From CBDULQ01 sp965368115 (GTDB taxonomy: Bacteria; Pseudomonadota; Gammaproteobacteria; SZUA-229), in contig CBDULQ010000088.1 in the NCBI GenBank assembly GCA_965368115.1, positions 1 through 13,412 of the forward strand: a stretch of DNA of 13,412 nt. The letters are read 5' to 3'. A program made the position numbers and the translations under genes. The first letter of the stretch is position 1, and each line of letters begins with the position of its first letter. The notes under the pieces were generated by a model. The model made no database searches and was not told the origin of the DNA. It saw nothing but the letters and a program-made list of their open reading frames with translations. Below are positions 6,169-11,709 of this stretch, piece after piece.

Positions 6169-6963
6169 ATGAATACAATACGATTCCTGACATGTCTGGT
6201 TCTGTACTTCTCGTCGGCTTATGTCTTTGCTGGTGAATGTAATAAGCAGGCATTGATATCAGATATCAATGAAAAGCTTGCTTCTGTCACTGGCTATCAA
6301 ATGCACGCAAAAATTAAAATTGCGGGCACAGAGGCTAAGCCAGAGTCAATGATATATGGTCATCAACCCAATCTGCTTCGAATTGATTACACCGTAAAAC
6401 AGGGTGATCAACAGATGAAGCAGCAGGTTATTTTCGATGGTCGGTACCAGTGGATGGAGTCGAAAATGGGCGAAAGTCTTGAGGTGCAGCGCCTGGATCT
6501 GTCAAAAGCAACTGACTCTAAACGACCCTTTGATTCATTTTTGTATGTCTTTGGTACCGGTTTACTGTCCGGGGAAGATTATCCAGGTACTGTTCGGGCT
6601 TTGCTTGAGGTGTATGATCTCGAAGTCGAGTGTCTGGCAGGTGATAAGGTTGTTCTGCAGGGTAATATCGACAAAGCGCGTTTTGAAACATACCTGAAAA
6701 AGTCAAAATACAGTAAAAACAGACTGGCTGGTGTCGATCGATTTGTTAAAGACTATGGATACGTGCACATGTTGTTTGAAGACAGTCTGCTGAAAAAATA
6801 CATGCTGGCCGCCGATCATTCCAGCTTTGGGTTCAGGGCTTCGTTCTATGATGTGAAAATAAACTCGAGTCTTAATAAGGCATTGTTTGAGTATCAGGTT
6901 CCGTCGGGAAATGAGTTTATCGATGTGACTCCACAGATTCTGGACGCGACATCACTTCCCTGA
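6169..6963 (+). CDS. Exported LolA-like protein
   Basis: The start ATG at 6169 has AGGAG 7 nt upstream and begins a signal peptide (residues 5-19 hydrophobic, cleavage after VFA), giving 264 residues. The mature part reads like the LolA/LolB/DUF2092-type lipid-carrier fold: an N-terminal helix LISDINEKLASVTGYQMHA, successive beta strands with P-N-L-L-R-I-D-Y and QQVIFDGRYQWMESKMGE, and a closing YDVKINSSLNKALFEYQVPSGNEFIDVTP, which resembles the end of LolA-like domains. Two mature Cys (C24 and the one in EVECLAG) could pair. Proteins of this fold hold lipid or lipoprotein acyl chains in the periplasm. It is the second gene of an operon with the glycine-rich protein, which suggests a joint role. 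Family assignment is by fold pattern only. Confidence 0.65.
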   Translation: MNTIRFLTCLVLYFSSAYVFAGECNKQALISDINEKLASVTGYQMHAKIKIAGTEAKPESMIYGHQPNLLRIDYTVKQGDQQMKQQVIFDGRYQWMESKMGESLEVQRLDLSKATDSKRPFDSFLYVFGTGLLSGEDYPGTVRALLEVYDLEVECLAGDKVVLQGNIDKARFETYLKKSKYSKNRLAGVDRFVKDYGYVHMLFEDSLLKKYMLAADHSSFGFRASFYDVKINSSLNKALFEYQVPSGNEFIDVTPQILDATSLP

Positions 6964-6965
6964 GG

Positions 6966-7385
6966 CTATCGGCCTGAAATCTGTATGCCTGATTGGTTGG
7001 ATATTTGCCGGAACAGGGCATCGGCATCCCTGTACAGCTTGCCCAGTATCTGATATTCCCTGTTGTCCGTACGAATAATGTAGACATTGCTATTGCCCAG
7101 CGGATTAAACATGAGTCCGCCGGTCGTAATGCGGTCCTGAGAAATAACCTGGATCGATTTGATCGAGTGGTAGTGAATGAACTCGCCATTATACTGGATA
7201 CCGCCGGCATCATCGGTCCGAATCGTTTTTTTCGAAAACCGAGATGTTTGTGACAAAAAGAATAGCGATGCCAGCAGTGCAAGCATCGCAAAAATCATGT
7301 CGCCGGTTTGATAAATAAATACGGCTAGTGCGAAGCAGGCTGCTGTGAGCAGTAAAAATAGCGGTTGTACCCAGGGTTTGAGCAT
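6966..7385 (-). CDS. Small inner-membrane protein with a cytosolic PH-like domain
   Basis: This 139-residue protein starts with two close hydrophobic segments (about 8-27 and 30-46) forming a membrane hairpin, followed by a soluble beta-rich domain of about 85 residues (KKTIRTDDAGGIQYNGEFIH... to a final helix YRDADALFRQISNQS). This two-helix plus PH-like layout is frequent among unassigned bacterial membrane proteins; the role is unknown. The gene is convergent with the LolA-like gene and the two stop codons are only 2 bp apart. No convincing ribosome site is seen before the ATG. Confidence 0.65.
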   Translation of the reverse strand: MLKPWVQPLFLLLTAACFALAVFIYQTGDMIFAMLALLASLFFLSQTSRFSKKTIRTDDAGGIQYNGEFIHYHSIKSIQVISQDRITTGGLMFNPLGNSNVYIIRTDNREYQILGKLYRDADALFRQISNQSGIQISGR

Positions 7386-7539
7386 ATTTCTAATAAATGC
7401 TTTTTTCTATCGATGAGCGCTACATTACATCGGTTTGCAGGATATGACTATAGGAAGTCTGGTTTAACGGAATGTTCAGGGACGGTGCTCTAGAAATCTA
7501 GGGCTCTTTGCCTGGAAAAAGACTCTGACATGCTTTAAT

Positions 7540-7716
7540 TCAATTTGAATTATTTTTGACTGGAATAATCACCAGGCATTCGTCTCGGACAATAATTTCT
7601 ACCTGCATACCAATCTGAAACCCAGCATGTTCCAACCAGCGGCCTTGTAGTGGTAAGAGAGGCTTAGTCTGTGATGAAAAGGCTCTTACCACCTTGAGTG
7701 TCCTATTTCTTTTCAT
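7540..7716 (-). CDS. SymE-family toxin-like protein (58 residues)
   Basis: This short gene reads ATG at 7716-7714 to TGA at 7542-7540. Its sequence carries the SymE signature: RTLKVV near the start, then P-L-L-P-L-Q-G-R-W-L, the core H-A-G-F-Q-I-G-M-Q-V-E, and a closing R-D-E-C-L-V-I-I-P. SymE proteins have an AbrB/MazE-like swapped-hairpin fold; E. coli SymE is an SOS-induced toxin acting on RNA or nucleoid and held down by the antisense RNA SymR. The length is about half that of E. coli SymE, but short forms are common. Here the divergent neighbour is an XRE-type HTH gene 94 bp away, and paired palindromes lie between them, so control by that regulator is likely. I see no clear LexA box and no clear antisense promoter. 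Confidence 0.8.
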   Translation of the reverse strand: MKRNRTLKVVRAFSSQTKPLLPLQGRWLEHAGFQIGMQVEIIVRDECLVIIPVKNNSN

Positions 7717-7724
7717 GATTTAAT
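7694..7724 (+). promoter_or_regulatory. Candidate promoter of the HTH gene (weak)
   Basis: TTGAGT (7694-7699) and TTTAAT (7719-7724) are 19 bp apart, longer than ideal, inside and just before symE. Transcription would start about 7731, directly ahead of the first operator. An alternative -10, TATTAT at 7768-7773 between the operators, lacks a good -35. Confidence 0.3.
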
Positions 7725-7736
7725 AAGCCGTATTTG

Positions 7737-7760
7737 TATTGCTCCGAATACGGAGCAATA
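7737..7760. promoter_or_regulatory. Operator 1 of the SymE-HTH module
   Basis: TATTGCTCCG-AATA-CGGAGCAATA is a perfect 10-bp inverted repeat with a 4-bp centre, 21 bp upstream of the symE start on its side. It shares the GCTCCG-N4-CGGAGC core with operator 2. Confidence 0.85.
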
Positions 7761-7786
7761 TTGGCATTATTATCTGCCAGAATCAA

Positions 7787-7802
7787 GCTCCGATATCGGA
7801 GC
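7787..7802. promoter_or_regulatory. Operator 2 of the SymE-HTH module, overlapping the ribosome site
   Basis: GCTCCGATATCGGAGC is a perfect 16-bp palindrome; its centre is 46 bp from that of operator 1. The GGAG of its right arm (7798-7801) is also the Shine-Dalgarno sequence of the HTH gene, 9 nt before ATG 7811. Confidence 0.85.
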
Positions 7803-7810
7803 AAAATGAT

Positions 7811-8023
7811 ATGAATCTGGTAGGTCCTCAAGTACGTCAAATCAGAGAATCGTTGAATCTCACCCAGGAAGAACTGGCCGCGCGGTGTAATGTGCTGAAC
7901 TGGGATATCAGCCGTGGAACGTTGGCAAAGATTGAGTCGCAGGTTAGGCGGGTTACAGACGAAGAGGTGGCGTTGTTAGCGAAAGCGCTGAAGGTAACTG
8001 TTGGAGATCTTTATATTAATTAG
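7811..8023 (+). CDS. XRE-type HTH regulator beside symE
   Basis: The ATG at 7811 gives 70 residues starting MNLVGPQVRQIRESLNLTQEEL, the usual start of this small HTH family; the open frame upstream to 7739 runs through both operators and is not coding. The whole protein is one Cro/C1-type five-helix domain: LTQEELAARCNVLNWDISRGTLAKIESQ holds the HTH, with an insertion in the loop (NVLNWDIS) typical of this subfamily, and the end VALLAKALKVTVGDLYIN is the last helix. It is cytosolic, should dimerise, and most likely binds the two GCTCCG-N4-CGGAGC palindromes, so controlling itself and the divergent symE. It could serve as the antitoxin-like repressor of the pair; direct protein binding to SymE is not implied by the sequence. 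Confidence 0.85.
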   Translation: MNLVGPQVRQIRESLNLTQEELAARCNVLNWDISRGTLAKIESQVRRVTDEEVALLAKALKVTVGDLYIN

Positions 8024-8056
8024 CAGGGGTAAGGCTTGACTCCTTTTCAGAGGAAG

Positions 8057-8080
8057 AAAATAGATCTGTCCCCATTTTTT
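8057..8080. other. Junction motif with AGATCTGTCCCC core
   Basis: The stretch AAAATAGATCTGTCCCCATT and the T run after it end exactly where copy 2 of the direct repeat begins. Very similar GGGGACAGAT(C/T)TA motifs occur, to my knowledge, between genes and near REP-associated transposase genes in gammaproteobacteria. It may be the scar of such an element that cut off the 5' part of the duplicated gene. No transposase is present. Confidence 0.4.
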
Positions 8081-8401
8081 GCAATGTTCGCAAAAACTGG
8101 TCAAGCGATGTATGGATACCGCATTAAGCAATATGTATCGGATGCAGGAACAGGTCGACAAAAGTGCACATCGACTGATGGCTGAAACCAGCAAATTTCG
8201 TTTAATACCCGATGTGCCATCCATGCCGGCCGGTGGACCCACACGGCATCCGGCTGATTTTTCCGGAAGATTAAGAGACGCGGCTGCGCCTGCTTTACGA
8301 GGCGATACGCCGTAGTTTAATTAGGTAGGATCGAATTGAATTTTTTGATCCCGCTCTCCCCTGGCGGGAGAGGGTTGGGGTGAGAGGGTAACCCTTGTGC
8401 C
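8081..8401. repeat. 321-bp direct repeat, copy 2
   Basis: This copy repeats 5088-5408 at a distance of 2993 bp, including the palindromic repeat (8349-8401, stem at 8354-8372). It starts at the AGATCTGTCCCC junction motif and ends at GTGCC, after which the two sequences diverge at once. Identity is complete over the last 277 bp. Confidence 0.95.
8082..8315 (+). pseudogene. 5'-truncated copy of the four-cysteine protein gene
   Basis: The fragment corresponds to codons 149-225 of the gene at 4645-5322 and keeps its frame and stop codon, but lacks signal peptide, helical part and two of the four cysteines (only the counterparts of C150 and C158 remain). There is no proper start codon or ribosome site; only a TTG at 8079 precedes it. 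Of six differences from the parent, four are silent and two are mild replacements (Glu to Gln, Ala to Thr), which suggests that the fragment comes from a once-functional paralogue and not from free decay. Confidence 0.8.
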
Positions 8402-8464
8402 TTTGCTAGTTCTAGAAAAGAGCTGCGCCCTTCAAGTCTATCCGATCTGGTGTGTCGAATGCTT

Positions 8465-8896
8465 TTAGTCAAAAGAATTTATGCTGAAGCACGTGTGGAA
8501 TATTTTTCCGTTAATGACCTTATTGTCGTAAAGTAATGATGCCGTGCCAGCGGCACAATATTTTCCGGGTAGCAGCGGTTGGGCTTTGGTCTTTGTGTGC
8601 ATGTGCTCGATATTTTGCCCGTATATTAATGGCCTATTTAGTCGTTTTTTCGTGTTGCCGGATATGTCGTCTTTTTCAGTAATCTCCCATACTACACAGT
8701 CTTTGTCGCAAGAATCTTTACTGACCCCAAAGTCCACAAAGTAATAGCCGTTTGCTTTATAGCTATTCAGTGTCTTTTCGTTGATGTAAAAAGTGACAAC
8801 CCCGTTGTCTTTTGATACGGAGAGAATCTCGGTCTGGTAACAGGCAGGCAAAAAAATCGAAGCCAGACATACGACATATATCAGTAATTTATTCAT
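8465..8896 (-). CDS. Predicted lipoprotein, partner of the HEMTH peptidase
   Basis: I take the ATG at 8896 (143 residues); a GTG two codons upstream (8902) is possible. The signal segment LLIYVVCLASIF ends in the lipobox LPAC, so the protein should be lipid-anchored. The mature part is a beta-rich domain with four more cysteines (two in DSCDKDC, one in GKYCAAG, one in FHTCFS) that could pair as two disulfides, which fits a periplasmic location. No family is recognised. The start lies inside the 3' end of the metallopeptidase gene (8-bp overlap), so translation is coupled. Such tight pairing with an exported immunity-like lipoprotein is typical of effector/immunity pairs; this is inference. 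Confidence 0.75.
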   Translation of the reverse strand: MNKLLIYVVCLASIFLPACYQTEILSVSKDNGVVTFYINEKTLNSYKANGYYFVDFGVSKDSCDKDCVVWEITEKDDISGNTKKRLNRPLIYGQNIEHMHTKTKAQPLLPGKYCAAGTASLLYDNKVINGKIFHTCFSINSFD

Positions 8897-9497
8897 TGAC
8901 ACGAACCCTGTTGCAGATCATGCCTTGTTTACCCGGTTGTCTGTGTCGCCTTCTCTTGCATTTGATTGTATGTTCGGCATATTTGGGGTTTGAGATGAAT
9001 TTGGCAAGGACCTTTTCGAACAGCATGTTTTTCTTTGCATCCTGTAAAGAGTTTTTCATTCGTCCAGGAAATGGTTTTATGTTGGCAATGTGGATACGGA
9101 AATAATCCTCCACAATAGACGCCTGTTGCTCGATATCGTAATCGAGTAAATCCTTTCCTGCTGTTAATTCGTATTCGTAAGCCTTGTCGTAATGAAAGAA
9201 ATGCTTGATATTTTCAGCAATCGCCGCAGTTACGGGATTGAGGATTTTGAGCTGATACTGCCACACATGCGTCATTTCGTGGATGAAAAATGATTTTCCG
9301 GCGTCATTGATCGCAGAATAGTCTTTCTTGAAAAAACCGTCGACATAGATCTCCCCATTTGGAGTCATGCCGCTGTTGGCTGGTTGGAAGAATATATATT
9401 TTTTGTTGTGAATCTTTACTTTTTTATAGTTGATTGAGTTTTTGAATATTTTTTTCGCCAGGGCAATTTCATTGGAAGTTAGATTGCGTTCGTTCAC
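8889..9497 (-). CDS. HEMTH zinc metallopeptidase, 'vgr-related' type
   Basis: The 202-residue protein contains the zincin motif H73-E-M-T-H77 in FFIHEMTHVWQYQ, preceded by the family start LTSNEIALAKKIFKNSINYKKVKIHNKKYIFFQP and a GMTPNGEIYVDG strand, and followed by YDIEQQASIVEDYF (120-133), where Glu123 is a candidate third ligand. Proteins of this pattern are found as stand-alone genes labelled 'vgr-related' or Rhs-associated in proteobacteria; the substrate is not known to me. No signal peptide is present. The start is GTG at 9497 with AGGA about 10 nt upstream. The last 25 residues (KCKRRRHRQPGKQGM) are strongly basic. The downstream lipoprotein gene overlaps it by 8 bp. The DNA is AT-rich compared with the flanking core genes, which suggests transfer. 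Confidence 0.8.
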   Translation of the reverse strand: MNERNLTSNEIALAKKIFKNSINYKKVKIHNKKYIFFQPANSGMTPNGEIYVDGFFKKDYSAINDAGKSFFIHEMTHVWQYQLKILNPVTAAIAENIKHFFHYDKAYEYELTAGKDLLDYDIEQQASIVEDYFRIHIANIKPFPGRMKNSLQDAKKNMLFEKVLAKFISNPKYAEHTIKCKRRRHRQPGKQGMICNRVRVNE

Positions 9498-9531
9498 TGT
9501 ATGAGCGTCCTGTCGATACTTTGGTGGCTAT

Positions 9532-9559
9532 ATGATAGTGATAAATACAACCATGCGAA
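9532..9559 (-). promoter_or_regulatory. Predicted promoter of the metallopeptidase-lipoprotein pair
   Basis: On the minus strand TTCGCA (9559-9554) and TATCAT (9537-9532) are 16 bp apart, putting the start about 28 nt before the GTG. It lies between the tRNA 3' end and the gene. Confidence 0.45.
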
Positions 9560-9631
9560 GAGATTAACCTAACAAATTTGAGCCGCAATGATTTTAGCGA
9601 AATTGCGTAAAAAGCGGAAAACTTGCAGATA

Positions 9632-9718
9632 TGGTACCAGAGGCCGGACTCGAACCGGCACGGTTTTTACACCGGGGGATTTTGAATCCCCTGCGTCTAC
9701 CAATTTCGCCACTCTGGC
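9632..9718 (-). tRNA. tRNA-Leu (anticodon CAA), CCA encoded
   Basis: The 87-nt minus-strand sequence folds as a class II tRNA. The acceptor stem is GCCAGAG with CTCTGGT (G-U at the first pair), then discriminator A and encoded CCA. The D arm is GCGAAATTGGTAGACGC; the anticodon arm is GGGGA-TTCAAAA-TCCCC with anticodon CAA (reads UUG); a long variable arm CGGTGTAAAAACCGTG follows; the T arm is CCGG-TTCGAGT-CCGG. All Leu identity features are present (A73, long variable arm). Its own promoter lies at 9791-9818. The 3' end points to the AT-rich accessory region. Confidence 0.96.
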
Positions 9719-9790
9719 ATCGTGGTTCCGAACACGCGTTTCGCGCTTTTGGGATGAGCGCGGTGCCCGGACGGCAGGATCAAGCGGGCT

Positions 9791-9818
9791 ATTCTAACGG
9801 TTTTTGCTTTAGGGGCAA
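9791..9818 (-). promoter_or_regulatory. Promoter of tRNA-Leu
   Basis: On the minus strand TTGCCC (9818-9813) and TAGAAT (9796-9791) are 16 bp apart, followed by a GC-rich discriminator AGCCCGC, which is typical of stringently controlled stable-RNA promoters. It begins just after the MCP stop codon and gives a leader of about 66 nt. Confidence 0.65.
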
Positions 9819-9822
9819 GCAC

Positions 9823-11001
9823 TTATAGTTTGAAGTCACCCACCAGTTGTTGCAATCGGGCGGCCAGGTTGGCGAGGGACTGGCTTTCGGCGGTGGTTTT
9901 TTCCGAGCCGGCTTTGCTGTCTTCGGCGATCTGGCTGATGTTGTGCATGGTCTGGTTGATGTTTTCGGCGTCGCTGGTTTGCGAGCTGGATTCCTGGTCG
10001 ATCTGCCGGTTGATTTCGGTGATGGCTTCCACCGAGCGGGTGATGGCGTCCAGCGATTCGCCGGCTTTGGCGGCCTGGTCCACGCTGAGGCGGGCCTGGG
10101 TCTGGCTTTTGTCCATCACGCCGACCGTGTCCCGGGACACGGTTTGCAGGGTTTCGATCATGGTCTGGATTTCCTGGGTGGAGGCCTGGGTGCGCAGTGC
10201 CAGGGTGCGTACTTCGTCGGCGACTACGGCGAATCCGCGGCCCTGGTCGCCGGCGCGCGCGGCTTCGATGGCGGCGTTCAGGGCGAGCAGGTTGGTCTGT
10301 TCGGAAATGCTGCGAATCACATCCAGCACCGTGCCGATGTTGGTGCTTTCCGCTTCCAGTCGGTTGATGGACTGGGCGGCGTTTTCCACATCCTGGGCCA
10401 GGGACTGGATGGCGGCCACGGTCTGTTTCACCACCTGCTGGCCGTTGATCGCTTCGCTACGCGCCTGGTCGGCCGCATCGGCGGCTTCACTGGCGCGGGA
10501 GGAGACGTGCTGAACCGTGTGCGTCATGTGGGTGATGGCATTTTCCACCTTGCGGGTTTCTTCATGCTGGCGGCCCACGCCGGACTGGGTGGCTTCGGCG
10601 GTGACGCAGATGCTGTCCACACCGCGCAGCATCTGTTCGCTACCGGATTTGAGTTCGCCTACCACATTGCGCAGGGTGGCGGCCATGGTGTTGAAGCTGT
10701 CGATGATGTCGCCGATCACGTCGTTACTTTTAATCTTGCAGGTGAAGCTCAGATCGTGTTCGCTGATGGCGGTGGAGATGCGGGCGATCTGTTCCAGCCG
10801 GGTAATCAGCAGCCAGCGCAGCAGGCCGTAATTGATCAGGCCGATGACCGCGCCGGCGACCAGGCAGCCGGCGAAGAACCAGCCGTACATACCGGGTTTG
10901 AATTCAACGAAGAACTCGGCGAAGAAAGGAAAGACGATGCCCATGGACAGGCCGAAACCGAGGAAGGCAATCAGCAGATTGCGCAGGATGCTGTGTGACA
11001 T
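9823..11001 (-). CDS. Methyl-accepting chemotaxis protein without sensor domain
   Basis: The 392-residue protein has two membrane segments (about 8-31 and 40-66) separated by under ten residues, so there is no periplasmic ligand domain. A HAMP linker follows (about 62-115: RWLLITRLEQIARISTAISEHDLSF...), and the rest is a long coiled-coil signalling domain. The highly conserved tip is at 234-268 (EQTNLLALNAAIEAARAG then DQGRGFAVVADEVRTLA), the site that contacts CheA and CheW. About 20 heptads follow the tip, which suggests the 40H class. Gln/Glu pairs such as ATQSG and AAQS may be methylation sites. There is no C-terminal CheR-binding pentapeptide. The protein may sense internal, membrane or redox signals, or partner with another receptor. 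No Shine-Dalgarno is seen; a hairpin lies at the start codon. Confidence 0.95.
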   Translation of the reverse strand: MSHSILRNLLIAFLGFGLSMGIVFPFFAEFFVEFKPGMYGWFFAGCLVAGAVIGLINYGLLRWLLITRLEQIARISTAISEHDLSFTCKIKSNDVIGDIIDSFNTMAATLRNVVGELKSGSEQMLRGVDSICVTAEATQSGVGRQHEETRKVENAITHMTHTVQHVSSRASEAADAADQARSEAINGQQVVKQTVAAIQSLAQDVENAAQSINRLEAESTNIGTVLDVIRSISEQTNLLALNAAIEAARAGDQGRGFAVVADEVRTLALRTQASTQEIQTMIETLQTVSRDTVGVMDKSQTQARLSVDQAAKAGESLDAITRSVEAITEINRQIDQESSSQTSDAENINQTMHNISQIAEDSKAGSEKTTAESQSLANLAARLQQLVGDFKL

Positions 11002-11020
11002 AAAAAGCGAGCTTTTTTAA
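11002..11020 (-). other. Hairpin touching the MCP start codon
   Basis: On the minus strand AAAAAGC-TC-GCTTTTT forms a 7-bp stem ending directly before ATG, where a ribosome site would be expected. It also looks like a small bidirectional terminator. Confidence 0.45.
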
Positions 11021-11038
11021 TAATAAGACGTAGCTCTG

Positions 11039-11067
11039 TATATAGTTGATAGCGCGCCGACTCTCAA
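11039..11067 (-). promoter_or_regulatory. Predicted promoter of the MCP gene
   Basis: On the minus strand TTGAGA (11067-11062) and TATATA (11044-11039) are 17 bp apart, giving a start near 11032 and a 30-nt leader. No sigma-28 flagellar box is apparent. Confidence 0.6.
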
Positions 11068-11110
11068 TGAACAGTTTGGGGCGAGGCGTATCGGAGTGAC
11101 CTCAGATCGG

Positions 11111-11139
11111 CGTCATTCCCGAATGCGTGTGTCGGGGAT
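11111..11139 (+). repeat. REP-like palindrome, unit 1
   Basis: CGTCATTCCCGA ... TCGGGGAT: 8-bp arms (11115-11122, 11132-11139) with one G-T mismatch. It has the CGTCAT head in plus orientation. Confidence 0.6.
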
Positions 11140-11220
11140 CTTTTTTAGAGGGGAATCTCATCGGCAAACAGGCCGACCTGAACATATCGGTTTGCCGTTA
11201 AGTCATCCGGGGTTCGGGCG

Positions 11221-11248
11221 ATTCCCGCCAGAAGCGTGCGGGAATGAC
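11221..11248 (-). repeat. REP-like palindrome, unit 2
   Basis: ATTCCCGC (11221-11228) and GCGGGAAT (11238-11245) form a perfect stem, followed by GACG, so the CGTCAT head faces the minus strand. Confidence 0.75.
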
Positions 11249-11279
11249 GGGCTTTAAAGTCATCGCACCCTTCGAACTT

Positions 11280-11308
11280 CGTCATGCCTGCGAAAGCAGG
11301 TATCCAGT
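11280..11308 (+). repeat. REP-like palindrome, unit 3
   Basis: CGTCAT head, stem CCTGC-GAAA-GCAGG (11287-11300) with a GNRA-type loop, and the ATCCAG tail. Plus orientation. Confidence 0.75.
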
Positions 11309-11337
11309 GATTTAAGGACGGGCACGCGATTGTACGG

Positions 11338-11366
11338 CTGGATTCCCGCTTGCGCGGGAATGACGG
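11338..11366 (-). repeat. REP-like palindrome, unit 4
   Basis: CTGG tail, stem ATTCCCGC-TTGC-GCGGGAAT (11342-11361), and head ATGACG; minus orientation. It lies 25 bp after the yciI stop and could help end that transcript. The remainder of the 11068-11390 spacer holds nothing else that I can support. Confidence 0.75.
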
Positions 11367-11390
11367 GAACGGTGGATTTTAAATCCCGAT

Positions 11391-11693
11391 TCAGCCGGGA
11401 AATACCTGCTTGAATGGCTTCACGGTCACCTTTTCATACACGCCTGCAGTCATGTAGGGGTCGGCATCGGCCCATTCCTGGGCGGCTTCCAGGGATTCGA
11501 ATTCCGCCACTACCAGGCTGCCGGTAAAGCCGTGTTCGCCCGGGTCTTCGTTGTCGATGGCCGGGTGCGGGCCGGCCAGGACCAGGCGTCCGGCGTCCTG
11601 CAGCGCCTGCAGGCGTTGCAGGTGATCGGGTCTTGTGGCTTTGCGTTTGTCCAGGCTGTTGGCGACGTCCTGGCTGATGATGGCGTATAGCAT
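11391..11693 (-). CDS. yciI: YciI-family protein
   Basis: The product from ATG 11693 has 100 residues, the usual YciI length (MLYAIISQDVANSLDKRKATRPDHLQRLQ...). The frame is open ten codons further, but that would run into the yciB stop region. Conserved features are RPDHLQRLQALQDAGRLVLAGPHPA with the family His24 and the following acidic segment, then EFESLEAAQEWADADPYMTAGVYEKVTVKPF, a ferredoxin-like dimeric alpha/beta-barrel related to muconolactone isomerase and EthD. The enzyme activity is not established. GAGAG lies 5-8 nt before the ATG. It follows yciB by 16 bp and is surely in its operon, as in many gammaproteobacteria. Confidence 0.93.
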   Translation of the reverse strand: MLYAIISQDVANSLDKRKATRPDHLQRLQALQDAGRLVLAGPHPAIDNEDPGEHGFTGSLVVAEFESLEAAQEWADADPYMTAGVYEKVTVKPFKQVFPG

Positions 11694-11709
11694 GTGGCTC
11701 TCTTTGTTT

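Noticed and set aside
6443..6454. GGTACCAG match to the tRNA-Leu 3' end as a possible attachment site
   Set aside because: Only about eight bases match inside a coding gene; expected by chance and too short for an att repeat.
7739..7810. Upstream extension of the HTH gene
   Set aside because: This frame runs through both operator palindromes and the ribosome site; the family starts MNLVGPQVR at 7811.
9588..9828. Plus-strand open frames with the sequence MVPEAGLEPARF
   Set aside because: They are translations across the tRNA-Leu gene, a well-known false prediction.
9847..10998. 383-codon open frame antisense to the MCP gene
   Set aside because: It mirrors the GC-rich MCP gene, whose own frame has unmistakable family motifs; the antisense product is Gly/Ala/Asp/His-rich and matches nothing.
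11111..11366. CRISPR-like array in the repeat-rich spacer
   Set aside because: Units alternate in orientation, differ in sequence and are irregularly spaced; there are no cas genes.
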